From Boswellia sacra (taxonomy: Eukaryota > Streptophyta > Magnoliopsida > Sapindales > Burseraceae), in the NCBI GenBank assembly GCA_013180625.2, contig SNVD02009916.1, positions 62,001 through 126,000 on the forward strand: a stretch of 64,000 nt of DNA, read 5' to 3'. The notes below the pieces were generated by a model. It worked only from the letters and a program-made list of their open reading frames with translations, was not told where the DNA came from and made no database searches. The translations under genes and the position numbers were made by a program. Below, in pieces: positions 12,602-25,540 of this stretch; position 1 is the stretch's first letter, and the number at the start of each line of letters is the position of its first letter.

Positions 12602-14040
12602 ATCACATATCTAATCAATTGGCTCGCATTTATCCCTTATTTAAACTAAATCAAATTTAATTTAAATAATGGTTTCTAATTTTATCTATTCATCTGAGAG
12701 AAAAATTAACTTTTGTAATTAATTTATAGGCTTTGTTATTGTAAACCCTAAGTGGGCTTAGGGTTATTTAACACTTAGGCATAATCCAGGCGCTTGGGCC
12801 ATTAGTTAACAATTAACTAATATGTTGACACATTATGTAATTAAAAATCTTTAATTAAATGTCCAACCCAATAATTGATAACCAATCCACCAATTATCTA
12901 ATTTAATTACTTGGCCGAAAACCAAATTAAAATATATTCATTGTCTTTGTCTAGTCCAAGTTCAAATTAACTTAATAGCTATTGAGGGGATCTTTAATAA
13001 AAATAGTTAATTACAAGCTCTAATAAACCATGTTGTAGTAGGCTTTATCCATTAATTCTGGCCTATTCCACTATATGCCTAGAGTTGCACTATTGAATTA
13101 AATACTTTTTTAATCAGAAAACTAAATAATTTAAAAGTGATTAAACTGTTTCATAGGCTCATCCATTGAGCAACAAGTTTACATGAATACCATCATAGAA
13201 TATCAATATTTGGAGTAAGGAAAATTTTTTAGAACAGTTTTACACTATTTGAATGATTTAAGATTTAATAAAATTAAATCCTAATTTAATGAACTTACTT
13301 CATTAAATACTTTGCCAAGATTAGCCATCCAAAACCTTGTAAAACCCTCAAAATGATATTCTTTAAAACTTTTGGAGTCATGAATTCCATATCTATGGAA
13401 TAATGTTCTTTAGCATATAGATCTTACAATCTTAACTAGTCAAGGTATTGATTTTTTTATTTTAGATTGCACTCATTATTCTAATCAAAGATCGTGGCTT
13501 GCAAACTAAAAATACACTACCCACTCAGGATTAAGGTAGATACGTATTTAGTTACCCTTATGTGGAATTTATATTTAGTTAAACATTTACACCAAATAAT
13601 TAATTCCATTAGGCCCATGTTCAATATACTAGGCCCATGTTCAATGTCTTCAAAATGCACAAGTTTCTTTATCTTAAACTCTCCATTTTAATAGTTTGAG
13701 ACTTACCATCCCCATTGAGACAAACAACACAACAACCTTGTCCAAACAAAGTGCCTAACTTTGTTTATAGGTTGTGGACAAAATTTGAGTGATAATAAAG
13801 TTATATGTCTCCCATATATGACAACCTCATATAAATAGAGACTATCAATATGCAAGCTCTGGATCCTAAGATATTAATAACATTAAACTTTTTAACATAT
13901 TAGCCTCTTATGGAAGAAAACATTCTTTTATTCATATAAAAATTTATTTATTATGAAAAAATCTAACTCTTAGGGAATAATCCTTCAATATCATAATACA
14001 ATAATACAATTGAAATTTTCTTTACCCCGCAATGCAAGCC
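12599..14040. other. Unassigned region, possibly old LTR/non-coding retroelement sequence
   Basis: No gene is recognised. The text around 12720-13240, including a block with CCACTATATGCCTAGAGTTG and an AAACCCTAAGTGGGCTTAGGG inverted pair near 12743-12768, resembles non-coding LTR-type repeats of plant genomes, but I cannot find paired ends. A 21-22-bp direct duplication containing AGGCCCATGTTCAAT sits at 13610-13650. The plus-strand open frame at 13494-13691 has no recognisable domain. Confidence 0.35.
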
Positions 14041-14530
14041 ATAAACAATTTTAGGTACACATCAAAGCCTCAAATGTTCTAGGATTAAGTCTACTATGAT
14101 CTTGACTTAGATATCTAACACTATTTCTAAATGCAGACTCTGAGGCAACTGTAGATAATGTGATAGCCATGATATCCTTAATAATCTCATTCAATACAGG
14201 ATATGTTCACCTATTTGTTCTCTTCCAATTCAAAATATCAAAATCTTTAAAATCCTCTTTAGTTTTTTCCTTAAAGTAAGCTTTTAACGCTAACACCTCT
14301 TCAACAACTTCTTTAACATTTTTAAATGAGTTCCAATCTTCAGAAAACTTAGTACGCTTAGGCAATCTTCTTAAAGTCAATAGTGCCAAAAAACGACTTA
14401 CCTTGTTTTTCAATTGCTACACTTGATTGTGATGTTAATGATAACTTTTTATTTATATTCTACCATTGATTTTTCACAAAGATCTAAAATCTTCTGCATA
14501 TGAATATTGGCATCATCTCTATAGATCCAG
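14041..14530 (-). pseudogene. hAT transposase C-terminal fragment (dimerisation domain), broken
   Basis: Reading the minus strand from about 14530 downward gives a hAT-type C-terminus. A leucine-rich helix comes first, then a linker with the phrase DFDILNW (14207-14413 frame), then after an in-frame stop near 14207 the dimerisation-domain motif with IIKDIMAITLSTVASESAF and LNPRTFEALMCT, ending at a stop near 14047. The STVASESAF core is diagnostic of the hAT C-terminal dimerisation domain. The stop between linker and core, and another near 14440, show it is dead. The N-terminal and middle parts of a similar minus-strand hAT lie at 18420-19680, so the two may be one gene split by later insertions; their order and strand fit. 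Confidence 0.8.
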
Positions 14531-15364
14531 AGTAAGGAATTCTTGGATCATTTTTCACATATTTTTAACACATTTTCTGTCTAATTTCACCTAAATTTTT
14601 CCATTGAAAATTCCACAAAATTATTAAAAAAAAAGAAAAACCTTGAATTGAGATTATTGTGAGTTTAGAGAGGATTTGACGATTAATCTCACTTTGAAAA
14701 GACAAACTCGAGGGCAATAATTATATTGCCAACCACTTTATTTGATTTATAATTGTTATTTTGCCTTCCTATGGATTGATTTTATTATATTTATTTTATT
14801 TTGAATTTTTGTATTATTTTTCACTGTTCTCAGATTTCTTCTTTTTTTAGTTATACATTTTCTTTTATACATTTTGTTATTAGTATTATGGAAGAAATAT
14901 TTTACAAAAAAAGTTTGTTTACGCTCGATTTTGTCCACACCCAATCGGTCAATGACAAAGGCGTAGACATATCTAAACTCTAAATTTGTTGTGAAAGTCC
15001 TTGGCATTGCAATATAATCAGTATAGTACAATAAGTAAAAATGCCTCTAAACTCAGAATCTGATAGCCTAAAATATATAAAGACTAGCTAGCATTTGTCT
15101 GTAAGCGCGCAAGGTCTCTATACGTTTTGTCTGTGTACTCTGTCTAACTCTTTCGGGCTATGGTTCACGGTATCGTGAAGCACAAGGCCAAATACTAGGG
15201 AACCTCGCTGAATCTATATCAAGTCTGTGTCCTAAAGTTGTTTCAATCTCAAGCCAAGTAGACCTAAACCACCTATGGGGCTCTCCGGTAGGCTATGGCT
15301 TGGTTGGTACAAATAGAAGATAGAAGACACACTTAGCCCAATCTATTGAACCCAAGCCTTTTTC

Positions 15365-15437
15365 GTGTGTGTGTGTGTGTGTTTTTTTTTTTTTTTTGGG
15401 TGGGGGTTGGGGGGGAGGGGGGATGGGTTGGGGGTGT
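15365..15437. repeat. (GT)n-(T)n-G-rich low-complexity tract
   Basis: About nine GT units are followed by a T-run and then about 40 bases with at least five runs of three or more G on the plus strand (15398-15437). The spacing of the G-runs fits the general quadruplex-forming pattern. Confidence 0.85.
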
Positions 15438-16709
15438 ATTTTGATAATTAAAAATTGAGACTAAGGTTGAGGGCAAGATGGTAAAAGGGTTTGATTAGAA
15501 TTACAGTCCTTTCATGCTTTATCTTAAAATAATCTTTAATTGTTTATCTCATAGATTACTCCATACTATCCTACATTATGTATCTTAGATAAATACTTAG
15601 ACCTTATACTTATATAGATAATTAGAATATCACTTCAACTATTATTCATATTATTCCTATCCTTATCAAACTATTTCATTTATTAATATAAAAAGGAGTC
15701 TAGGCATATGTCTAAGGCATTCATAATTACCCAAATCATTCAAGCAAAATACACATAGATTAGTGAAAGGCATTTATGCATTTTAAGTTTAGCCAGAAAG
15801 TGATCTAAATCTTCTTTAGTTCACACATTTCTACACAACTTGAAATACTAAACACATCATAATCCACCCTAGACCTACATGCATTATCATTCAGCCCTAA
15901 ACATAACTACCATTTAGGTCAGATCTATTCAAAAACCTATACAATTGGATTTAGTAAGCATCTAAGACTGTTTCCTCAGACTCATGTTCATATTTGAAGC
16001 AGTTCTAGATCAGTAACAATATCTAGTTCTTTGGTGTTCAGATTTAGTGTTCTAGTCATAATAAACCCTTTACCGTTATGCCATCGCTTATTTCTTCTGT
16101 TTGCTCCCACTCCTACTTTTCCTCTAGGGAATCTTCGGCCTTTTCCTTTATAAGATTCACCAACAAATATCTGCAGCATGGTTTTTCCTCATTGGTTGAC
16201 AATTTTGAGGTGACATGGACCAACTCCTTGAATCCAGGTATGAGTCTCGCAACATCAAGGACATTTTGAACTTTTATATTGAAAAGGCCATTTATGTACT
16301 TTTTCATTCCTTGTTAAGGATATGATTATCTTTTTATTTTTTCTATAAATTCGAGACTCAACATAGTTTTATTAAAAGCATCATAATTTCTTAAGACTAT
16401 TATTTTCTTTTATTTATTTTAGTCTACTGCCTTTTCATTTAAGCATTATAATGTATTTTATTTATGATTTCATAGTCTCAAAATTATGTAGGCTTATCGT
16501 TATTATTTTATTTTACGTTTATTTTATTTTATTTTATCAAAATTTTAATTAGTAGTCACATTAATATTTTATATATAAAAATGTGTTTATTTTGCGTTTG
16601 TGAAATCCTTTTAATTTTATTTGTTCTTCATGGTTGCTTTCATTTCTTAATATTTTTTTTAGTTTTATTAAAGTTAATGGGTTGTTTTAGTTTTTATTTT
16701 AATATTAGA

Positions 16710-16820
16710 GAACTTGTTTGCACGCTTTAATTGCATAAGTGTCCCAGAACTTGTTTGCATGCTTTAACTACATAAGTGTTAGAGAACTTGTTTGTGTGCT
16801 TTAACTACATAAATGTTAAA
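16710..16820. repeat. 37-bp unit repeated three times
   Basis: A unit of the form GAACTTGTTTGCATGCTTTA followed by ACTACATAAGTGTTAGA starts at 16710, 16747 and 16784. The three copies differ by a few substitutions. Confidence 0.85.
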
Positions 16821-17289
16821 TAGCTTAGTTATTGATCCCATTTCATGATTATCCAAATTTTGCTATTAATCTTAGTATTAATGCTTTGATTTATGCATGA
16901 ATTAGTAAGTTCCCATGATATGATTTTTTATGATTTTTTTTATTAATTTTGTTTGATTTTATGATGATTGGTTGATGTTAATATGCTTAAATGTTAATTT
17001 GGAATGGATTTGTGGGTACCATTAGTTAGTTTATCTTTCCAACATGTTTGTTTTCCTTATTTAATGATAAAAATAATGTTAGAAGTGGTATAATTCCACA
17101 TGTCCTTTTATTATGATTTTGATGATTTTGTGTGTTATCTCCTTTGATTCCCGTTCTTCCTTTCATTCAATGTGCATTTATATTAGTATTAAATAGCAAG
17201 TTACTTTGTCTACATTAATTAGTTTTTTTTTCTTTGTTTTGATGACTATTGAGGATTTGATTTTATATGATGAGATATGGGTATAGGGA

Positions 17290-17900
17290 GATAATGAGAA
17301 ATGAGTGGACTCATATTGATGTTGAGGGACTCATTTCTCACATTGTAACCTTATTTGGATTTTGACAACATGCCTAGATGATCTGATTTGATTTTATTGA
17401 AATTGGAAGAATGCAGGAGTTAGTGAATAATGGGTGGACTCACATTGATGGTGAGAGACCCATTTCTCACATTACAAGTCAATTTGAATCCTTGATAATG
17501 AAATGTTGATTGAAAGTGATGATTTTGTTGAATGGTATACATTGAAATGGATAGACCTACATAGTTTTGGTGGGGAGGGGGGGTGGTTGGGGTTTGAGGG
17601 GGAAGGGGGAGGGGGGGAGAGGCAAGCGCAATCCAAATTTGGAGTTTTGATTATCAAATGATGAATTGAAAGTTTTATACGGAGATGTGTTGAATTGATG
17701 ATAGGTAGCCTCATAACTGATGGTAAGAAACCTATTGTAGAGGTTGAGCTTTGAATAAAGACTTTGGGAGTACATAATTGAATGTGGATGGACTCACTAT
17801 TATTGGTGAGTGATTCACATTTGCAAGTCCATTGAGATGATGGAGGTTTGGAAGCTATGAAGTGTGAAAAGACTCATAATTGATGGTGAGAAATCCATTT
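17290..17900. repeat. Degenerate array of GGACTCACATTGATGGTGAG-type units
   Basis: The phrase TGGACTCAcATTGATGgTGAG, often followed by a near-copy of ACCCATTTCTCACATT, recurs near 17305, 17433, 17707, 17789 and 17870 with spacings of about 80 to 130 bp. ACTCAC and GGTGAG within one unit form a small inverted pair, so each unit can fold into a short hairpin. Units are strongly diverged and one interval is interrupted by a G-rich tract. No coding frame runs through it. Confidence 0.55.
17569..17622. repeat. G-run tract with quadruplex potential
   Basis: The plus strand holds at least six runs of three or more G within about 54 bases, including one run of eight. It interrupts the degenerate repeat array at 17290-17900. 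Confidence 0.8.
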
Positions 17901-18419
17901 GATTATCAAAAGTTTTGATTGATGTTTGATGGCTTTATTTTGCACATGCTTTCTTTATATTCATTTTTATAGTAGTTGTAATCCTCTTTCCTTGTCCCTA
18001 TGTTTGAAAGAAAATGCACTCTATTCTCCTCCAAGTTCTATGGATGCATATAAACTGTCTCACCCCACATAATAATAAAAAGATAAAATTGATTGTGTGC
18101 ATAAAATTAAATTAGGATCAAGACATAAAATTAGTGACTAAAAACTTTAAACATGATAAACCCTAGTTGAGGTCGAACTTTGTCTAAGTGGATTGAAGAT
18201 CTATACCTAACTTCTCGAGCTTGACTCTAAAGGGGTAAAGGCAATTTGGTTCTAGAAGTAAGAGATTGAATTGCCATCACCAAAATTTTTTCGCAGTTAT
18301 TTCCTAGGTGGCGACTCTGTGATCTCCAGGCTTGTCTTTGTGAATTCCCAACTTTGCTCTCAAGCTCATAAAGAACTTGAAAAATAGTGTTCAAGTTGCA
18401 ATTCAAATGGAGTGGAGCC

Positions 18420-19680
18420 CTAGTCACAGATTCATTAGGCAAACAAGTATATTTAGGATCATATTATTTTATGGATGCAAAAGCTTTTTTATATTCCAAT
18501 ACAATTGCCAACATCAAGTAAGTGGAGTTCTATCTAGTTCTACAATTAACCGACCACCAATTTTTTAGTACATGGAATTCTCATTTGTTTTACTACCTCT
18601 TCAAATTTTTTGTCCTTTTACAAGTCGCAATCTAAAAAGTCACATTTTCCCTGTTTTTCTCAATGGCACCCCTAACTACTTCCATTCCATCCTTCATAGT
18701 TAAGTTCAAGATGTGTACACAACATGTCATATGAATGAACTTCCTTTTTAATATCATCGAATCCTCATTCAATCTTTTCACCAATGTTTTTATCATAGCA
18801 TAATTTGTTAAGCAATTATCAATAGTGACGGTCAATAACTACGATCCACATTCTAATCCATCAAGCATTTTATCAATGTTGAGCAAATTAAGAACATCAA
18901 AACTGTGTGGAATCAACACATATAGAACCCTAGATGATTAACAAAAAAGAAAGGCTTAAAACACACTCATCATATGTAAACAAATTAAACAGTTGTAAAC
19001 ACTGTGACAATGTAACATTACCTCAAAATTTGGCTTTGAAATTGCCAAGAATTGTTAATAAAGTATGCTGTAACAACCATTTAACGATTTTTTTTTTTTG
19101 TTACTAGGAGTCCATATATATGTTGTAGCTACAAGTCCTTCGCTACAAGTCTTCCGCTACAATTCTCCTAAGCCATTGCTATCTTACTTTTCTCAATCTA
19201 TACAACTTGAAAATTTCTTTTTTCAAGGTATTCCTACTCATTATGCCGACCAATGGTTGCACATAATCCACAAAATCATGGAATGCTTCATATTCTACAA
19301 ATGAAAAAGGAACCTCATGCATACCAACCATTTTGGCAATCTTCTCTGTAACAATGCTCTTGTTAAAGTAATCAGGAACAAATACTTGTAGAGCACAATC
19401 CCCATGTCCTTATGTCTTAGCTTTCCAAATTACTTGCCTAAGTGTTGTGCTTATTGAAAACAACTTTGATAGTGTTGTCTCAAATGAGAAGTTCTATCCT
19501 TATAATGTCCACACAATTTTTTATTATAACAATTGCACACAACCTTGACTTTGTCATTAATTGGCTTCATTTGAAATGCTCCAAAACCCAAGACACCGAT
19601 CTTGGGTCATGTGATTATAGATGTTTTCTTGAACCTTTCTTTCATTTACTAGTAGTGGATTCTAATTAATATTCGTAGTA
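18420..19680 (-). pseudogene. hAT transposase pseudogene, BED finger through middle region
   Basis: The minus strand reads as a decayed plant hAT (zf-BED, Ac/RICESLEEPER-like) transposase. Near 19560-19440 is a BED-finger remnant with KVVCNCYNKKLCGHYKDRTS followed by HLRQHY and a final Cys. Near 19410-19270 is the segment containing HEVPFSFVEYEAFHDFV. Near 18835-18632 is the open stretch with TVTIDNC and HMTCCVHILNLTMKDG (catalytic-region text). From 18632 to about 18430 follow CKRTK, CRTR-NSTYLM and YDPKYTCLPNE, interrupted by several stops. There is no complete frame. The matching C-terminus is at 14041-14530. Intron positions cannot be defined. Confidence 0.85.
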
Positions 19681-20700
19681 CCAAGTTCAGGATTTGTTCA
19701 TACTCATTTTGTGACTTTTGTTGTTACTCACCACCACAAGTTGGAGTGTCACTTAATTCAATTGGGAAGTATTGTGATGAAGAAACTTCAATCCTACAAA
19801 ATAAACAATTGAACAATTTCAAGTTCCATGACTCAATATTTAATTCACTACCAAGTTTTAACCTCTTAATTTCACTCTCTTGAAATAATTTAGAGTAAAA
19901 TTGGAAAGCACAACACAACACAATGATCATGATAATTCACTCTCTTGAATTTATTATAAACAGTATAAAGATTTAATGAAAGAAAAATCAGTAATATTAA
20001 TGAAAATGAGAATATCACATATGCATTTTAATAATTATGCTCTGTTTGAACATTCACTAAGCAACTTTCTCACTCCAATCCTCAAACTTTTTAGGATGGC
20101 TTCACTAGGTGTTAACTCAATGAAAAATGGTTGGCAGAGTAAAATAAAAACTCTGAATCAACTAAATTTCCTTTCTTTGTTCACTTAACAGCAATAATTG
20201 ATTTTTTCGTCCTCTTGTTATGTAACAAAAATAATCTACCATAAGCATTCATAAAACTACATTTTACTAGCCTAGCCAAATGGTGAGCCATTATCAATAC
20301 AAGTGCATATAAAAGTGTTTTAACTGGTGCTTCCAAACAACCAATATCAATTTATTTCCTTAAAAACATATGAAGTGCTTATTAATTGCAAAAAAAAAAA
20401 AAGAGAGAGAACTGCAATGTGCTTTTACAAAAAGTGATTAATTTTAAAACTGATAAATGATATAAGATTTGTAAAACCTAATTGAACTATTCACTTTAAT
20501 ACTAAATAAGCTTTTAAACATTTCACTCTTTCTTTTTCGATCATAAAACATTCAAAAGCACTAAGACACTCTGGTGTCATAACCAAAATTAACTACCATT
20601 GCTATAACATCATAGCATAACATTAAGAACATTCAACATTACTAAAGAAATCACATAGCCAGTACTACAACGTCCAAATTTCTCAACAATCAAAAGAAAC
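19681..20700. other. Unassigned AT-rich spacer
   Basis: No gene or element end is recognised. The open frames at 19724-19930 (-) and 19976-20188 (+) carry no domain that I know. The segment may include the 5' flank of the hAT pseudogene on its left. Confidence 0.4.
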
Positions 20701-22950
20701 CTAATAAAAAGAATTCTAATTCAAAACAAGTTTTGAAACATATAATGCACAAGCCACTGCCTGGAAAACACATGCAAGAGCCAATGAAATGCAGCAGAAG
20801 CTAAACAAGGAAGAGAAGTAAAGTAACACCAAGTTTCACTGATCTTCGAAGTATTCATTTCCTCTTCTGCCTTTTGCATCTTCGAATCCATTTCCTCATA
20901 CTCTTCATCTTGTGCATGCTTGCTTCCTACTCCATATAAGGATACGTATAAATCCTCAAGTTTTACACCTCTTCCCCAACCAATAACATGACCCTTTCTT
21001 GGTGTGCCAATTGTTTCACAATATATGGCCAAGCTAGAAACTTCATATCCATCATTATTCTCACTTGATTGGGTAGTCAATTTCTTTGTGACCATAGCTT
21101 CCTACATATTTGTACCATATGTAAGTACATAAATTATATTCAAATAAGCTTTTTAAAAAATAAAAGTTGTATGAAATTTTTTCATGATATACATGAAGTT
21201 CTTTTGCCCTCTTACTAGCCCATCCACCAGTTTTTATTTTTTATTTTTAATGTAAAACTTGTCCTAACAATCAATTGGATCAATTTCTCCCCCAATCTTT
21301 TTTAACTATAATCATGTTGAAATTACTAGTAGAAGAAAATAATATTATAAAAGTTTAGTAATAATAACAAAAAAAAAATTTACCATATCCTTCTTAGGTT
21401 TAGCCATAGGAATCGATCCTGTTGCATTGATGATATCTAGCTTAGATAGAATGATCTTATTCCTATCGCCTTTTACCTATAACTACATCAAAAATTATAA
21501 AATTATTTATTTAATAATATTTGATAAAGTATTTGAAGTTAAACATAATTGTTTTATATATTACCTTCCATGACTCATCTTTCTACTTCTAAACCATTTT
21601 TCTTTGAAATTTTACAATTATAGATTTCGGGTTGTTTGCATAGTGATCTCTAGTAGATTAATAATTTTTAAAGACACTATTTCTTATCTCCAACATCCAA
21701 TCAGAATATCAAGATTTGATTAACAGTCTTTAAGCTCATCTTCACTCCAAATATATGTAAGTCTTGCATCCTTAAAGCAAGCATATGAAGTTTAAAACTC
21801 TTCTTCTAGGTATTTTGAAAATGTTATCCAAGGTCTTTTGATATTTCCTTCAAAAATTACTCCAAATTCCCCAACAACCTCATTTGTTATTATCTTGTAA
21901 ATTAAAATGAAACAAAATATTCGTCACTAATGGAAAAAGTTATAGCTTATGAAAATATGTCTAAAGGAACAACCATAAGATTAATTCTATTTTTAGTTAC
22001 CATCCATCACATATCTCTATTAGTATGTTATTGTTCCTCCTTAGACCCCTTGCTTTTCCACAACCCTTTCTGTTTTTAGTGTTTAAAACTAAAACAAAGT
22101 AAAATAAGAATAAGAAGTTATAGTTACTTTCAATATTATACATATGTTGTATAAAATTTAAAATTATAAAAAATAATAAAATTGCCTTCAGCCATTATTG
22201 ACTCAACATTTGAAGTAGAATGATACAAAGTAGGTGTTAGATCTAGTGGCTCACTATTGTTTGAGGATTCAATAGCCTTGGTATGATGTTGTGCCACATA
22301 AGCTCTATATAAGACAATCGGACTTTTGTACCTTCTTATATATATGTCCAAACTTTTTGGGTCTAGTTGAAGGAACCAACTTTAGAATGATTGAAAAACT
22401 ATATTTAGTATCCTTATGTGTATCATGTAGCTCATAATACACTAGTAAGTAATTAGACTGCTTCGTCCTCGAAATAAACACCCCATTGGTCATCTCCTTT
22501 TGTATCTTCTACAATGAAAAATGATCTCACAAATATCAAACTGTATAATGTTATCAAGGATCATATATGAATAATGAAGAATATTTAAGAGAACTATACA
22601 CTTTCATATCTCTTCTTCGAAATGCATTTCACAACCTCCTCTATGAACTTTTGAATGATCTTTAATCTAATGGATACTTGTATCTCTTCTTTAATGATTG
22701 TTCGAATCATTCCTTAAAAGTTGTTTGTATCTCTCTTCTAGTTATTGCTCAAATATCTTCTTTAATAGTTGCTTGTATATCTTTTTTAATGACTGTTCAA
22801 ATATCTTTTTCAATGGCTACTTGAATCTTTTTTTTTTAACAAATTCACTATTATTTTATAGGCGAATGAAATCCTTCCTTTTGCTTCCTTCAAGTTTACT
22901 ACTACGAAGATCATCCTTCTTTACCAATAAATGAGTCAATAATAAGTCAT
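20700..22950 (-). pseudogene. Possible CACTA (Ptta/En/Spm-type) transposase remnant
   Basis: The frame at 20721-21095 begins MVTKKL and contains SLAIYCETIGTPRKGHVIGW followed by G, then an acidic segment with EEYEEMDSKMQKAEEEM. The GTPRKGHVIGWG phrase resembles the conserved Gly-rich C-terminal phrase of the Ptta/En/Spm plant transposase family, with the acidic coiled-coil tail usual there. Further fragments upstream on the minus strand (22136-22351 and 22305-22493, the latter with YYELHDTHKD) could belong to the same remnant. The stretch 22680-22870 is a short degenerate repeat of a unit like CTTCTTTAATGATTGTTCGAA. No CACTA terminal repeats were found. The assignment is tentative. Confidence 0.35.
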
Positions 22951-23555
22951 TCTTCATCTCCACCTTAACGACTGAGTCATGTACAATGTTGCCAGAAAAT
23001 TATATGGCGCTTTTGCTCTTGCTCATTTTATATTATGGTGAAACAAGTAATTGGCTTACTCTCCATGTTAACATACAATAGTGAGAGTAATTAAATACAT
23101 AATACACAACAATCTATAACTATAAGGATTATATAAATGAATGTGTATAATTCAAGAGAAAATAAACTTGTTATTTATGTACTTGAATTACTCCGAAAAT
23201 ATTTGTAATGCAATCATCTCTGATAAGGACCCTTAGGCTTGTTACTGCTTCACAAACTGTGGAGTAATAGATGAACCTACAAAGGGTCAAGGGTGGGCAA
23301 TTGATCTTTTTGGGTTTTGAAAAAATTTAATAAGTTCCTCACTAACATGTTAAATGTTTACAAGTTATAAAAAAAATGCCGTGTATGCTTGATGTAAGCC
23401 CTATAAGTTCAAAAATTTTCAAAACTATCGCTACAGATTTAATAAGTCAAAATAGTCTCTTGTTGTCTATTCTTATTTTTAACTATTGAAAACCCTTAAT
23501 CCCTAAAATCCCAAACCAACTTCCTCCGTACCCCTAAATCTTTCTCACTCAATCA
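22951..23555. other. Unassigned spacer left of the copia element
   Basis: No coding region or repeat is recognised. It ends with the AATCA target duplication (23551-23555) of the copia element. Confidence 0.5.
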
Positions 23556-25252
23556 TGTTGACCCAAGTATGGCAACCCAAGAGGGGGGGTGAATTGGGTT
23601 TTTATTTATTAAAACGGATTTGTAAAACTTTTCTTTGAAGATCAAAATTATTTAACTCTTTCTTTGAGAATGAAGGTGAAGAAGATGATATTAGAAGTTA
23701 TCAAATATGTAATCAAGAGAATAATAATAATGAACAATCGCAAGTGCAAGTAAATGTAAAGAGCATAGGGATAGAGAGAGTGCAAACTCAATTTACGTGG
23801 TTCGGCAAACCTTGCCTACGTCCACGGGCTCCTAGCTCCACGAGCTAAGCTTTCCACTAAGTTGTAGAAATCTTTACAACTTGCTTGATGAACAACCTCA
23901 CCAAGACTTTTCTTTCAACTCTTGATAACACCACACCAAGAGTTCTTCTTGATGAACAACCTCACCAAGGCAACTTCCTTCAACTTTTGATAACACCACA
24001 CCAAGAGTTCTTCTTGATGAACAAACTCACCAAGGAAAGAGTTCTCTCAAGGATAACTTTTATCCTTTACAATAAGATCTCACTCTCACCACAATACAAG
24101 AACAAAGATAATTGTTTATAACAAAATACAACTCTCCTCAAAGAGTAGATAAAAAATATAAAAGCTCTCTAAAAATGATATTTCCCTTATTTGTGGCTTG
24201 ATGGATCATCTTGAATGAATGGGAGAAGGGCTCATTTTATAGGCAAATGAGATGAACTTGATCAAGTGAAGACACCAATTCCAAAGTTTCTGCCTACCAT
24301 AAAAACCGTAATATTGTCTGCCATTTTTGTCAATGTTTTGTTTGAAATTTGAAAATCTGCAAAACATAAAAGATCTGCACATTTGAATAAGCTTTCCAAC
24401 GCATCAAGAACCAAGTCATTTGGATATCTTTAGCTCAAGATATGGCCAAAACACCATTCGGTGCTCAAGTGACTTGATTTTTCTTCCATGTGTCAGTCCA
24501 CTGACTTGAATGATAATTCTGTCAGCCTTCCGTTTGAAATTTGAATTTCTTCAAAACATAAAAGATCTTCATATTTGAATAAGCTTTCCAAAAAATTAAG
24601 ATTCAAAGAATTTGGATATCTCTATATTAAGATATGGCCAAAACACCATTCGGTGCTCATGTGAGTTGATTTTTCTTCTCTGTGTCAGTCCACCGAATTG
24701 CATGTCAATTATGTCGGCCTTCCATTTGAAATTTGAATTTCTTCAAAACATATGAAATGTTTCCCATTAAGTCATCTTTCTAATGCCACAAGAATCAAGT
24801 CATTTTGATTTTTCTAGCTCAAGATATGTCCAAAAGAGTATTCGGTGCTCATGTCAGCTGCTTTCATTTGTCTTTCAACTTGCATGATGATTTGGACAAC
24901 CTTACACTTGAAATTTGAATTTCTTTAAAACATATGAAATGTTATAAATTGAGTAAGCTTTCCAAAGGCTTAAGAATCACATTATTTGGACATCTGTAAA
25001 GAAATATATGACCAATTGATTGAACATTGCTCATGTGTCACATTCCTTGAATCAAACCTTGTTCTTAAACTTTGGTGCATTTAACATGTAGTCTTCTCCT
25101 TAGCTTCAACACTTCATTTTAATAAGCCTCTTCTTGATTTTACAATTATTTCAATGATATTACTCTAGCACATAAATAAACATATTAGTAAATCACAATG
25201 AATCAATGTGTATTGTTATCATCAAAATTATCATGTAGCCTTAGGGCTAACA
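23556..25252 (-). repeat. 3' LTR of the copia element
   Basis: It begins TGTTGACCCA and ends GGGCTAACA on the plus strand, giving TG...CA ends with a short inverted pair (TGTTGACC / GGCTAACA). An internal tandem repeat with CTTGATGAACAACCTCACCA lies near 23884-24030. The adjoining internal sequence at 25253 onward gives a polypurine tract on the minus strand (AAAAAGGGAGAGAT). Confidence 0.93.
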
Positions 25253-25540
25253 ATCTCTCCCTTTTTGATGATGACAAACCATTGATTGCTTTCAAATAAT
25301 ATCTAAAATAAAGAATGAAAATAAAATCAAGAATAAACAAAAAATTGGCACTTTTTATGAATATAAGCAATCCAACCATTTCTCCCCCTTTTGTTATCAT
25401 CAAAAAGATATAATCAAATTAATTACTCCCCTTAAATATATTCTCCCTTAACATATGCTACCATTCAAAGATTATCATATAAAAGCAAAATTAAGCATAT
25501 CCAATATGTCTAATTCTTTTCTAATTATGCAAAATCTATC
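25253..25540 (-). other. Non-coding interior and deletion junction of the copia element
   Basis: This runs from the polypurine tract to the point where integrase-like coding text stops, near 25520-25560. In an intact element several kilobases coding integrase core, reverse transcriptase and RNase H would lie here. Confidence 0.7.

Larger units (their letters stand above)
14531..18419. other. Foreign block of about 3.9 kb between two hAT transposase fragments
   Basis: The block contains no hAT coding sequence that I can see. It holds a GT/T/G-rich tract (15365-15437), a 37-bp triplicate (16710-16820), a degenerate repeat array (17290-17900) and a G-run tract (17569-17622). Short minus-strand frames at 15988-16307 look weakly coding-like but match nothing I know. 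The stretch 18120-18400 is non-repetitive and unassigned. I cannot find matching LTR or TIR ends, so whether this is one insertion or several is unknown. Confidence 0.45.
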
